Assembly (NCBI RefSeq): GCF_949628215.1
Contig: NC_134280.1
Span: 9,559,795 to 9,623,794 of the forward strand
Length of the DNA: 64,000 nt
Direction of reading: 5' to 3'
Origin: Phalacrocorax aristotelis
Lineage: Eukaryota > Chordata > Aves > Suliformes > Phalacrocoracidae
The notes below the pieces were generated by a model. It had not been told where the DNA came from. It saw only the letters and a list, made by a program, of their open reading frames with translations, and did not search any database. A program made the translations under genes and the position numbers. Shown here one piece after another: positions 9,481-22,099 of the stretch (positions within the stretch are counted from its first letter, which is position 1; every line of letters starts with the position of its first letter).

Positions 9481-12400
9481 GGGTGAAAAACGCCAACTGT
9501 GAAAGCTGCTGCTGTGCACAGTTAGGTTTTGGCAAGCCCGTGCCCGAGGATCCAGCCCTGCACGTTAAGCTTCTGAGTTGTCTTTCCAGTATCAGTGAAC
9601 CCATTCGTTTAAATTAAATTTAAAGATGTATGCTTTTTGCTGAAGAGTCTGTGTGTTATGGCACATTTTAATGAGATACTGATAAAATAATACATTTGAG
9701 TCTGAGGAGCCTTCTTGAATAAATTAATTAAGTTGCATTATCTGGAAAAGATGGGTAACATCCATCAATACTTATATTTCATGCAAATAGTAGAATTTAT
9801 GGAAAAGTCAAGATCACTTTAAATAGTCTGAGAGGTTTACAGAGCTCAGATTGCAGGGACATTGTTTTGCTTTAGGGGATGCTGCTTTTAGATATAATAA
9901 CAAGTACTTGAACTTAACCATCTTTATTTCTTTATATTCAGTTCAGACATGTTGAATTGCTAGAATGGCTTTTTGTTGTTGGAGGTGGAAATCTTTTCAA
10001 AGCAGGCTTAATATTATGTGCCAAAAATTACTAGTTTATCTGCTCTTTTAAGTCATAATGAGGAACAGCAGTAAGTTCTCAATTTAAAGCATGCTAAATA
10101 TTAGGAATTTACCCTAAACATAGAAATGTTATTACTCGGGTGCTCTGGAGTTCTCAGCCTCTCTCGGTGGCAGGTGGGGGTCCACTGGTCTATCCGCTGT
10201 GCCTGGCAGCATGAACGGTAAATGTGAAGTCCTGTATATTTGTGTCAGGTTTTTCCAGAGCGAGTTTGGTTTTCCTGGTAAAAGTTGGTATCGAATCAAC
10301 TTTGATTGCCTGTTGTCTTAGGTGCTAGGGGTGACGTCCAGTAAATAATAGCATCGCATAGAAAATATTGCTTTAATGGCTAGCAAGTCTTTTTATGGTT
10401 TTAAATGTAAATAATAATAATGCTAATAACAAGGATGCAGGCCTAAATCCTGCTCCAAATAGAGCGAGGCCATGGTTGGTGGATCTCCATGAACACCAAG
10501 GCCACTCACGCACCTTCGCAGCAGCCGAGATCCACGTGATCATAGCTCAGCCCCGGCCAGGGCTTGGACACAGGCTGTGTCTGACTCTAGGTTTATGCTG
10601 GAAACTACTGTTAGTACAGCAGTATGATGTGGCTGTGACCTTACCAGAGGGATATTATGGGTTGGAAGCTTCTGTTGGCTTTTTGCAGTTGCATTTACAG
10701 AACTGCAGCCATGGCAGGTGCTGTGGTAGGCATGGGGAGAACAACAAACAGGGGTTCGTATGTTGACCCTGGTTTTGCATGCCCCATAGCACTGTCACTG
10801 CTTTGTCCGTGTGGAAAATGAATCCTCCTGGGACCTTCAAGAAATCTATCTGTCCAGATACTCTTCTTTAACATTTCATTTTGCTTGGTGAGCTTGTATA
10901 ACCCTGTAGCGTCACTACAAGTGACACCTGTACTTTATTTATTTTTTTTTTTAAAAAGAAGCTGCACCTGCCCTGAGGGGGTTTCCTGAGATACCAGGAG
11001 CAGCAGATCTGTTCTGGTAGAGAAGCAGCTGGACCTCTGGGAAGTCCAAGAAGGAGCAAGGAATTACACCAAGATTTGCTAAGTGTAAAACTCTTTCCTG
11101 ATTTCAAAGTCCAGTTTTACAGATACTCCTGAGAACAGTCATACTGAAGTTGATGCATTTGTGGTGAATTTATAGGCTTGCAACGTGAGCTGTAGTTTCA
11201 GATTACAGCAGGCTAATGCTGGGACTCTCTGCTTAAGTAAAAGCTTGGATTGACTGACTGAAGCATCCACAGCCATCAGCCTATAAATAAATTGGATACA
11301 ACTTCATATCCAACGCTTCCCCTGATGGTATTTTTAAAGCCAGCCTCCCCTGGGCCAAGGCATCTAATAACAACTTCCATTAACAGTGCTATTGATGTTT
11401 CGGCAATCGGTTTGATAAATTAGCCAGATTTATTCTCAACTCTTTGCTAAATGATGACTCATATTTATTGCCAAAATTACAGTTTTATGTTCAGATGATA
11501 TATCTGTGGGAAGGAAGATAGCTGTAAATTACTTGTATTTCTGCTCATTTCTGGAAAGCTCTATCAGAGCGCTCAGACTTCTGTCACTTGAGCGCTTGTG
11601 TCGGGAGTGAATGTGGCTTCCCTCAGTTCCTCTTAGAGAGTACAAAAAATAGCGTTTTTCATCTTGTAGCTTTTAAGAACTGTCCTGGGGTCTTGGACAA
11701 TGATGTTTAGTGATCGTTTTTAGAAGGCACAACCGTTCGGTAGTCAGTGGACACAACATATTTGAAAAATATAATGTACTGGTATGACTTGCTGGTTGAT
11801 GAATGTTGCTGTCTTTGCAGATGAAAAACTAAGATAATTCCTCTAGGTATTACCTTTCTGAGGCTTCAGTCTGTTTACAAAAAAACAGATGATCTACACC
11901 ACCTGGTGCTACTTGCTGTTCTTTGTGTGAATAGAAGACAGACCTTTGAAATTTATAATCATTCTCTCCTGAGCCTCTTTTACTCTTCCAGAACTTAAGG
12001 TCTTTTTAAAATTGATTTTAAAATAGAAAAAAACCCCAACAAACAGATTTTTTTTCTTTACTGTATGTCATTTTAGAATCTACTACATAATTCTGATTAA
12101 AAACAGGTAAGGAAAAATGAAATCAGACTGCATTGTGTTGCGCTAAATAGGGAAATTATTTGGTAAGCATTGAAATTGCATGTTTAGTATACATGCAAGG
12201 ACAACTGAGTACTGTTTGCTTCACTGCCTTGATTTAAGGAGTTGAATTTTGTCTGTCTCAGGATCAGTTTCTGTGGTCACCAAACAAGGGGTGTATTCTA
12301 AAAGTACATCTGAACAAAAGAGAACAATCTGTGTTTTGTTTTGCGGTGACTAAAGCCAAAATAGTTTATATTTTTATGTCTGTCTTTGTTGCCTTACTTT

Positions 12401-15400
12401 TTTTCCCCCAAACCAGACTCTGATCTTGCAGTGGGAAAAACGTTGATGGATAGCTCTGTCTGTCCAGAGCAGTATTCATTTTAATGGGGTTTTGTCAAGG
12501 TAAAAGGGCTCTCCCCTGCCCCACTCAGGTTGTTTTGAGCTTGATGGGTCAGGGAGAAACTTGAACTCTTAATCGTGTACATACCACAGTTCCAGTAACT
12601 TGAAAGATTTAGTCAGGTAGTCAAGTCCATCTCCCCTGCTCTTGGTTGTGTTCAGAGCTGGCTTCAGGCTGAAATAAGAAATTCTCTTCTAGTACATAAT
12701 CCAAAGTGACTTTGCATTTTTCCCTGTTACCAACCTGGTGGAACTTTTTACTTGTTTTATTGCAGCAATATATCAAACATTCTGGTTTGCAAGGTTCAAC
12801 ATAACATCAGAAATATCAGGTAGAAAAAGCCAGTAAAAGTGGAGAAATAACGTTATATTATTATGCCCAGAATATTGGATAAAGAGTTAACATCCAACTC
12901 CTAGCTTTAAATTTTAAATTCTATTTTGTACGCTATATATATGCCATCCTATATCCATGCTGGATCCGGAAAGAAGTATTGCAGGCTTGCAATATCTGTT
13001 GAATATATGACCAGCAGCACAAGAAGCTTATGTGAAAGTGTATTAACTGTGGTGGTTTGGAATATCGTTCAGGATTCAAGTGCTAGGAGAAAGCACGGGA
13101 TGTATCATCTTTCAAACACTAAACGTGGCCTTGATTCACTTTCTGTTGTGGCTGTTCTGATGTAATTCAGTCACATACCTGATTGTGGTGATTAGTACAG
13201 AAAGCCTGAAGCTCATTTTCCATCGTCATTGCGTTTCTAGTCTTCTGCTGGTCTGAGCTCTGTGGGGCAGGGGCGAGTAGGCTCTCGCTTCTGGTGAAAT
13301 GCTTGTCATGGTAATTGAGAAGCATTGTTTTATGACATCTTGTAAATAGTCTGTGCAGTATAGGATCTTGGGTAGTTGAGAGAGCAGTCCTATGAGGGTT
13401 TTTTTTTAAGTGGCTGTATAGTACATAACTGTGTTTCTCTGTCCCAAATTCAGAAGTGATTTCTGAAGATAAACTCACTTTCCTAATGTGGAGGACTTCC
13501 AGCGCTTGATCTACCCTCTGCCCTGGGAATCTGCCAGGAGCACAACTGTGAAGAGGTCTGTGCTGGTGGACGCAGGGCAAGGCAATCATGCCAATGCTGT
13601 CTTGCTGCTTGTACCCTCCCCTCATGGTTCCCATGCCTTTTTGCAGGTTCTCTGTGTCTTGCTTTGAAAACAGCAGCGGGAGTCTGTGCAGCATAACACA
13701 GCACCTGATTTTTCAGTGTTTCGAGCTCTCCACTTTGCAGGTGGATTAAAGGGATTACTTAACGCAGTAAATCAAAAACTGTGAAACAGGGCAATTTTTT
13801 TGTCTCTTCTGTGTTAAACTGAATTGCAGGCATGCTGTAGGTTACAATACAATATTTGTAGCCTCAAATGTTTGAATATACATATTGTATTAGCTATTTT
13901 AGGAAATACTTTCTGTATTTCTTTCCAGTATCTTCCAAGTGAAAGTATTGCTTCAGGCGAGCTATTTTGATAATAACAAGAGGGAGGAACTCTTTAAGCA
14001 AACTGAGATGTTTGATGTTATTCTAGTATTTGAAGGCCATCATCTTAGCATTTTTTTAATAACTTGAGGGTATTCAGAGGTTACGTGAATGTGTTACTGA
14101 CTTGCAAACGTGAACGCAGACTTTCTTCCTGTAGTGGTAATAAGGATGAATGTAATATGTGATCCCTAGAGAAGTGTCTTATTTTGTTGTTGGGTTTTGT
14201 TTTGTTGGTTGGTTTGGTTTTTTTTTTTTTTGAAATGCACTTCACCTATGGAAAAACTTGTAGGTGTACAAGGCTCTGCTTCACATATTATACTTTCTTT
14301 AACATTGCACTGGAAGGTGTAGGCAGACTCACCTGCTGCTACAGATGCCTGAGTCCTGCCAGCAGGTAGCTGGCAATTTGTTGATGATGTCTTTGCAACT
14401 CATGTAAGACCTGTGTCATACTTCAAGTCCATGCGTTAGCCGCGAAATCTCGACTGTCCCTTTTCACTTTAATCATGCACTTCTTTTACGCTCCACTCAG
14501 CTGCATCGAATAATGTTCATGAATATAAGATAGTAAAAAGAACAATGCTGATGGTGACTGATGATGATAAATTACTGTATTTATCCATTAGGAAGGACAT
14601 TGGATGACCTACAGATCTGAGGCTGAAGCTAAAAGACCTTTTCTAATCGTTCTTAACACTGCTGGCAGCAGCCACATAACTTATTATGTGTTATTTATGT
14701 AGAGAATCTGTAAATAGTTTAGAATAATTCTAAACCAAGATAAAATCCCTCTGATGTTTGGAGGATGTTGTCTAAGAGAATCAATTGGGAAGTATTAAAC
14801 AATGTGATAATTTAAGGAATATAAAGATTCTTTAAATGCTTTTGGGGGTTATTTTAGACTGCCTGGGGCAATATTTGCAATTTACATTCCTTTGGGGAGG
14901 GAAGAAAACAAAAAAGTGTTATTTTAGCTTTCCACAAAACAAACTGGGCAAAAATTAGAGTTTTCTTTTTGGAGATACGGAGAGAATTCCAAATGCTAGT
15001 GGGGAAACCATTAAACTTGTTTGAAATCCTGGGCAAGTGCAAGAAACTAAATCAAATACTGCTGGTGTGACTGATCATTCATCCTCTGTGTTTGTTCTTT
15101 CTGCTCCTGACGGCACAGAGGCTGCTGTCTTCCTTTCCCCCTTTCCCATCCTAGGGCTTCAGAGGCTGGTTAAATTAAAGCATTTAATATATATTAGGGG
15201 AGTCTTTCAGAGTAAGGGTTTGAGCTTAAATATGCTTAATTAGGAGCAATGGTATGCTATGGTTTTGAATCTTACGGAAGAGCTGTTTAAATTGGATGGT
15301 CTAATGACAGTTCTAAATAAACACAAACTGGCTATAAAAGTTGGGTGCATGGGGCCGAGAAGAGCTTCGTGGTAGTCCCTGCTGGAAATCTTTTAGCAAT

Positions 15401-16847
15401 TCCCACCTTATTTGTGGAGATTTCTGCAGTATCTTGGTGCAAATAGCAACACAGCGAAGATCCTACCGAAAAGTTTAGTCAGGGGTCGTCTTGTTCTGGG
15501 GCGTAGGTGATTGTATCGGGTAGTTAGATGTCATCAAGCGTAAATATAAGTTTAAATCATCTTAAGCTAATAAGCCCACAAAGTCAGAAGACTTTGAAAT
15601 GAGTGGGTAGCTGTGATGCGTAGAAATTAGTTGCAAAATGTTTCTTTTTAGTTCAAAAGTTCATTGCATTGTGGTGCACTGAGTATATGTTACCTTTCAG
15701 TTCCTGAGATGGGTGGAAATATTTCTATATCCTGGTCCATTCATAAAGTGCTTATTTACATGGATTTCCCCACTGAAGTCAGTGGGACTACTTGTGTGAG
15801 TAATGACTATAGGACTAATCATATAATTTGCACTGTAATGATTTTCATTATATCTTGGTAAAAAAAGCTCCTTGGTATACAGTAAGATGGATCGAGCTGC
15901 AGTACTCAAGCTGTGTGAAAGGTAGTTATCAAAACATTGTCACTGGCATTTTCTGAGGTTTTTGGTAGTAAATGTTTAGTGTTGTGGCATGTTTTCAATT
16001 TCAGGAGGACAGAACTACAACACTAATATTACGTGCCAGACTCTGAAAAGGTTGCTGAAGGCAGCTATCAGTTTATGCAAGTAGTTTGCTTGCCCGTTAG
16101 GAGAAAGACAGGGATTATACCTATATGTAGTATTTCCTGTATTTCTTTCAGGGTCTCTCCATGAAATTCTGTGCTGAAGAGGGGATTTGCCCCTTTTTGG
16201 GGCCTGTCAATGTAGGTAGAAATAAGCTTGATGTTATAGCCCTAAGTATCAGTGTAAGACCCTAGATGTCTGATTTCAGAAATGGGATTCTCTCCTGTAC
16301 CATACTTCGCCCCCCCCAGCTTCCCATCTTTAATCTTCTGTACCCACACTTTTCCTAACATTTTTCGTCCAGCAGCGGTTCTGCCGTTACCAAGACCATA
16401 TTTCTTTGTAGGCTAAGCAACATCTTTGTAATCTCTGTTTCTTTTTATTTCCCCATCGCTAATCATGTGAAGAATGTTGTCTTTCTTAAGTGTACTGCTC
16501 CCTTTCACCAACAGCGTAATGGGAGTCTCAGAACAAAGGATGGTAATGTATATATAATGAATGTATGTGTTTTGATATTTCCATTGTCATCCAATGATTT
16601 CATTAGGTACTGGGGAAACATAAGCTTTAAGGACATGGAAGAGAACATACTCATGGTAAAGCGTTGTTGTGGTAACATCTCTCAGCTGCCCGAATGGTGG
16701 TTTAGTGGAATCAATGGAAGACAGACTGACATTTGATAGAATTTTATTATGTTAGGATAAGTCCACGCTCTAATTTCCTGTCCCATAACATTAATGACAT
16801 TAATATACAGTAAGCTTCTAGTTAAAGAATACACTGGTCAGCAAATG
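9481..16847. other. Noncoding stretch, probably intron 1
   Basis: No exon or recognisable transposon is seen. The sequence is AT-rich and single-copy in appearance. Part of it (about 11,140-11,520) reads like a conserved enhancer: dense in homeodomain-type AT cores and carrying a perfect AP-1 site TGACTCA at 11,455-11,461. A 14-base poly-T lies at 14,218-14,231. The ORFs at 10,395, 13,167 and elsewhere are short, overlap on opposite strands and have no splice context. Confidence 0.55.
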
Positions 16848-17680
16848 AAAATCACAGATGGGCAGGGGTTGGAAGGGACCTCTGGAGATCACCTCATCCA
16901 ACCCCCCTGCTTGAGCAGGCACACCCAGAGCAGGGGCACAGGAACGCGTCCAGGCGGGGTTTGAATGTCTCCAGGGAAGGGACCCCACAGCCTCCCTGGG
17001 CAGCCTGTGCCACTGCTCTGGCACCCGCACAGGAAAGGAGTTTTTCCTTGTATTCAGGTGGAACTTCCTGTGTTCCGATTTGTGCCCATCACCCCTTGTC
17101 CCGTCATTGGGCACTACTGAAAAGAGCCTAGTCCCATCATCCTGCCACCCTCCCTTTAGATATTTATAGGTATTGATGAAATCCCCCCATAGTCTTCTCT
17201 TCTCCAGGCTGAACAAGCCTTTCCTCATAAGGGAGATGCTCCAGTCCCCTGATCACCTTGGTAGCTCTCTGCTGGACCCTCACCAGTAGTTCTTTGTGTT
17301 TCTTGAACTGGAGATCCCAGAACTGGACGCAGTACCCCAGACCTGGCCTCATGAGGGCGGAGTAGAGGGGGAGGATAACCTCCCTCGACCTGCTGGCCAC
17401 ACTCCTTTTAATGCATCCCAGGACACCGTTGGCCTCCTTGGCCACAAGGGCACAGTGCTGGCTCAGGGTCAGCTTGCTGTCCCCCAGCACTCCCAGGGCC
17501 TTCTCAGCAGACCTGCTTTCCAGCAAGTTAACCCCCAACCTGTACTGGTGCATGGGGTTGTTCCTCCCCAGGGGCAGGACCTTGCACCTGCACTTGTTGA
17601 ATTTCGTGAGGTTCCCCTGGGCCCAGCTCTCCAGCCTGTCCAGGTCTTGCTGAATGGCAGCACAGCCTTCTGGTGTTTCA
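16848..17680 (-). mobile_element. CR1 LINE, 5'-truncated, minus strand
   Basis: This is the 3' part of a chicken-repeat-1 (CR1) non-LTR retrotransposon. Read on the + strand it begins with the reverse complement of the CR1 tail (GGTTGGAAGGGACCTCTGGA at 16,869-16,888) and runs back through the C-terminal end of ORF2. It is about 830 bp, cut off at its 5' end as most CR1 copies are. It closely resembles the copy at 23,929, so both come from the same or sister subfamilies. A 14-bp deletion breaks the reading frame (see the pseudogene entry). Its antisense orientation relative to the putative gene is the orientation best tolerated in introns. Confidence 0.95.
16929..17610 (-). pseudogene. CR1 ORF2 C-terminal fragment, frameshifted
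   Basis: Minus-strand translation gives the C-terminal end of the CR1 reverse-transcriptase polyprotein. One frame (from about 17,553 down to 17,215) carries [39 protein letters not shown] and similar landmarks. The sequence then continues in another frame with [20 protein letters not shown], a FSVVPNDGTRGDGHK segment and WHRLPREAVGSLP, ending near 16,929. The frame switch is explained by a 14-base deletion near 17,215, seen against the copy at 24,290-24,310; the deleted piece is bounded by the 4-base repeat AGCC. The endonuclease and the catalytic core of the transcriptase are missing through 5' truncation, so the copy is inactive. Confidence 0.9.
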
Positions 17681-18790
17681 AAATGGAGTAATCCTCATGA
17701 AATGCATATTAATATGTCAGAGGAGAACTGAATTAGTCTATTTCTGGTCTCAGCTGTATTTATACTTGTAAACATAGAGAGAGTCTAGCTGAATATTTTA
17801 GCTTTTGTGGTAGGTGGTATCATCTTCATACGAGAATTTAGGAAAGCAGGTTCCTTCCTTTCTTCCTCGCAGTATAATTAGCTGTAGCATAAAGAAAGAA
17901 AAAGGCTTTCTTGTACCAATTCTGTGAGCAGTACAGGCCTGTCTATCGGCACAGGGGATATATTTTAACTCTTATTTACATCCTATACACCAAACCCAAA
18001 ATCTGCTATAGCTGTCTCGCTCCATACAACACATATGGAGAGATGATAGATAATTTCTGAAAGAAGCACATGCAGGGCCATATATCATGACAGCAAGGGA
18101 ATATACTCAGTGTGTAAAGAAAAAGTAAGCTGCTTCACTGAAAATGTCCTTTTCCTGATGTCAGTTTACCTCCCTCATTCTGGCCACCTCTTTGCATTAT
18201 TTTTACCTGGGACTATGGTACCCATCCCAGCTGGAGGTCCAAAATGGGGCTGGATCAAGCTATTCTAAAAACCCACCAGCCAGCCAAAACAACAAGAGTA
18301 ACAACAGAAAACCCCAATCCCAGAACAGCTCTGTTCTCAAAACCAGCTTTGAGAATTTTCCCCTTTCTGCTTTGCTTCATTCAGGTTATACTTTATTAAA
18401 TGTGTTATTTGTATCTAGGAAACTGTCAATCATATTCTCCATAAATCTTGCCTTATTTCTGAGCGGGTAAAGATTCCTTTCTAAAATGTGAGCTAGGCAA
18501 GTGCAATGCAATGCCAGCTTTTGCATTAGTTCATCTCACAGTTGCCAGCCTAAGTGGTCTTAATAGCACTTCTTTCCTGGGATGAAATGGTGCTTCAGTA
18601 AAGGACTTTTTCTTTTCGCTCTAAAAAGGAAGAACAGTTTCTGCCAAAGTAACGCATGGAAAGTGTAAAGTAAATAAATGTCCTTACTCACGGCTGTTAA
18701 TATCTTTAAAACTACTATAACTTACGAAGGTGTAATTTTCTGTACTTTTAATTACCTATTCCATTTTTTTTTTGCCAGGCTTCCTTCTTC

Positions 18791-18820
18791 CATCTCCCCT
18801 GCAGTGGGGCAGGGGAGATG
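18791..18820. repeat. Perfect hairpin, 12-bp stem with 6-base loop
   Basis: CATCTCCCCTGC (18,791-18,802) and GCAGGGGAGATG (18,809-18,820) are exact reverse complements around AGTGGG. The stem is GC-rich and would be stable as RNA or cruciform DNA. It is too short for a classical pre-miRNA as it stands. Confidence 0.8.
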
Positions 18821-21800
18821 CTGAATGTGTTTGATCATCTCTAGGTGAGGAAATACTTCTGCTGAAATATAATGTTCCCCAAGTGTTTGTATGCAAACTT
18901 GCCCTTTGGCGTTCCTTTGGTCTGCAGTAAATTTTGGTATTGCAGTGCAGTAACTCCTGGGTAAGCAAAACTGTACCAGTGAAACAAATTCTTGTTGTAC
19001 TTATGGAACTTTATGGCTTGCATCACAGAGCAGTTTGAGCGTGACGTGGATTCCTTTAGGATGGAATTAAGCAAGCTGATGTGCTCCAGGAGCACGCTTG
19101 GGGTGCTCCAGCTGTCAATGGCTGTTTGGTCCCAGGATCAGACTAGAGCTCCAACCCCCAGAAGCAAACAGGCTGTGGGCATCAGGTCCTTAACATGAAT
19201 GGTTTCTGTCTCCAGTTCTATTTCCAGTCCATTTCTATTATCCAGTCCCTTTGCTAATATATGCATAGCTTTAACAAACATAGAAGGTGATGCATAAGTA
19301 CATATTTTTAAAAGCAATTGTATGCTTTTATTCCATTTTTCACTTGGTTGTAGGCCTGATGCAGCTGCTTGTAAAGCTTCTTTCTTTCTTACAACACTGG
19401 ATTTTTTTTTTTTTTCTTACATGTGTGGAGGTATGTGTTTGCCATTTTTCAAACATACTAGTGTTCGTTGCCTCTGCAGTTAAGATGGAAATACACTGGC
19501 AAAAATTAACAGGTTGCAGGTGGTGAAGACGTCTCAGTTTTATTAGAGAGATGCCTTCGAGGACTGCTCTCAGCATCTGAGTATGGGAGAGTGAATAGAC
19601 ACGAGGAAAGGAAATGAGTATAAGTCTTGCTGGAAGCTTATAGATTATATGATCTGAGATTTTTCCATAGTGCAACGTAGGTGGATGTATCTGAAAGAGT
19701 GCTACTAACTTGGAAGAGGATGGAGATCAGGAAATCAGAGATTAAAAGCCCTTGTTCTGTTCTTGGCTGGTGGCATAATTTCTGTAGGACTTGGGTAGGT
19801 CCTTGAAAGCTGCAATTTCAGAAGTGTCTGCAGAGTTCAAGGTGTGGTGGTGTTCTGGGAATTTGAAATGTCATAGTTCCCTGTGATGGACAAAAAGACC
19901 TCCAGTGCATTCAAGATTAATTAAAGTTTGGGAAAACTTGATTGCCTTTTTAAATTGTTATCGAGCAATGAAACAGAGGAGGTATCTCATATATGGGGAG
20001 AGGTCTGTTGGTAAGGCAGTGGTTAGTGGTTAGTGTGAGTCTAAACTCACTGACATTAGTGTGCTTATGTGAGAACAATGCAAATATATAAATTTAGGAG
20101 TGTGCTCTAAATCCAGATGAGTTGCAGGAAGGTAGTTTTATTGGTAGTTGGCTAAGGCTCTGGATTTCTGTCCTGAAGACAGGAACCTGAGACGATATTA
20201 AATGATCACAGTGGTCGTCATTTAAGGTGCAGTTACTACTACCGAAGTATTGCACTTCCATAAGGCTGTGTTTGCTCTGCTAGTGGAGCAGCTCCATGGG
20301 TGGCTGCGATAAAGTGTGTGCTGCTCTTGTAGAGGGATTATGGCAGAGTTGGTTAATACCCACCCTCAAAACCATCTCTGCAGGCTGATCCTGGACGTGA
20401 CTCGTGCAAGATTTTTCCATTCATGTCAGCACAGATTGCTTCTGTGCATGGAGTTTCCCGTGAGAAAATTTGTGAAGTCCTGGAAAAAAGACTATATTAA
20501 AAATACACTGATGGGTATGAAAATCAGTTTAATCTGACTTTCTTGTGCTATCCATTCTCCATCCATTATTCTAGGATAATACTCTTAAATTGTAAACAAT
20601 GTGAATACTTTTGAATGTCGGATATGATCCAGTATATCTTTCAGTGATTGGCTATAAAGTGGTTAATAGGGGTAACTTTAAGGCAGCCTCTTCTGTGAAT
20701 AATTCTGTGGTTTTGGGTAGAATTAGTATTCCCTGTTTGTCTAACCACAGCAGATAAAGCTGTAAGTTCCTGGTCTGTTCTTGCTGCCAGCACAATCCTG
20801 TGTGACTCAGCTGAGCAGGATGGAGTCTTAACCACTCACCTGTTTTCCAGTAATCTGTAGATGCCGAGGACCCAGGACTGGGTGTTGTTTTCATATCATT
20901 GTGAGTCTTTCCATCATTTGTGGGAACTTGCACAGGTAATAAGGATAACAGGAGCAGCACATGAAATTGTACACAAGTTGCAAAATACCTGAGAAAACTG
21001 GCTTTTTTTAATGTCTGTCTGTCTGCATTGCACTTGGACAGAGTGCTGAATTACAGTATAGAGTAATGAGCCATAGTCTCATTTACATGGAAGTCATTTC
21101 CCTTAATGAGGGGAATGGTGTTGTCTATTTTAGTTTAGTGGATTTCCATTAAAAGCAGAGAGTTCAGCACATCCAGCATCTAACGTATGTGCTGGGCCGA
21201 GCTTGGCGGAAACAAGGTACATAAATAGGAGGGACGGATAGGACTGAAATCCCTGACTTTGACCAGTTAAGGGAGGAAGCAGATGCATGATAAGGAGTGC
21301 CTTCCAGATGCCAGTCTGTGTTACGTTCAGGTGCCTCATCTTCCAGAAATCATAACAAGAACCTATAGGCACACTAACAAAAAAAAGTGAAATAACGAGC
21401 ATATTTTTTTTGCGTGAGACCATTTAACCCTTGGAATAGAAATGCTGAGGTAAGTTTTGAACTCTCTGCCTTTTGATGTATTTGAACTAAAAATGGTTTC
21501 CAGAAAGATGCTTAAGTAAAAATTCTGTGCCTCAGACAGAGGTATCAGAGTGAAATGTAATGGGTTGCAGCCTACAGGAGGTGAAATGATGGGGATCCTT
21601 TTTGATGCCTGGGAGAATCAGTGAACTATTAGTGGTCTTACCATTGTTGACAGTTGATATAAATGAACTCCTACAAGAAACAAAGCAAACCTTTTTACCA
21701 ATCATCTCTTCTCCCCCCCCACCACTGGCCAATGATAGCAAGCTCCTCCCTCCCTTTTTATATGCTATTAAAAATTTCTGTCGTAATAGCAAAGGAGTAA

Positions 21801-22061
21801 TAGGTTATCTTATATATGAGCTAAAGAGAAGTTTTCCTGAAAAGCTGCAGTCTGAAATATGAAATCCTGCTGTTAGGAAGTTTCCATGCAGCACTTTACA
21901 AAACGTAATGTGTATTTACTTTTGGGTCTGAAAGCTGCAGCTGTGACTATGAAAAGGATTTTGAAGCCTGCACTTCTGCTGCCTGTGGTCAGTATCCATC
22001 CATGACCTGGTGTTACCTCTGGTTTTAGAACCCCAATCTGGCTGTCAGTACTATGCAAATG

Positions 22062-22099
22062 TGTCTCTCTTTCTTTCTTTTTTTTTTTTTTTTTTTTTT
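22062..22099 (+). repeat. TCTTT-rich microsatellite and 22-base poly-T
   Basis: A short CT/CTTT run leads into 22 consecutive T's (22,078-22,099), the longest homopolymer in the window. No retrocopy is recognisable next to it, so it is treated as a simple repeat and not as the reverse complement of a retroposon tail. Confidence 0.85.

Noticed and set aside
14689-14708. Short CACATAA / TTATGTG hairpin
   Set aside because: A 7-bp stem is expected many times by chance in 64 kb.
17296-17691. 131-codon + strand ORF over the first CR1
   Set aside because: It is the antisense shadow of the minus-strand CR1 ORF2 fragment.
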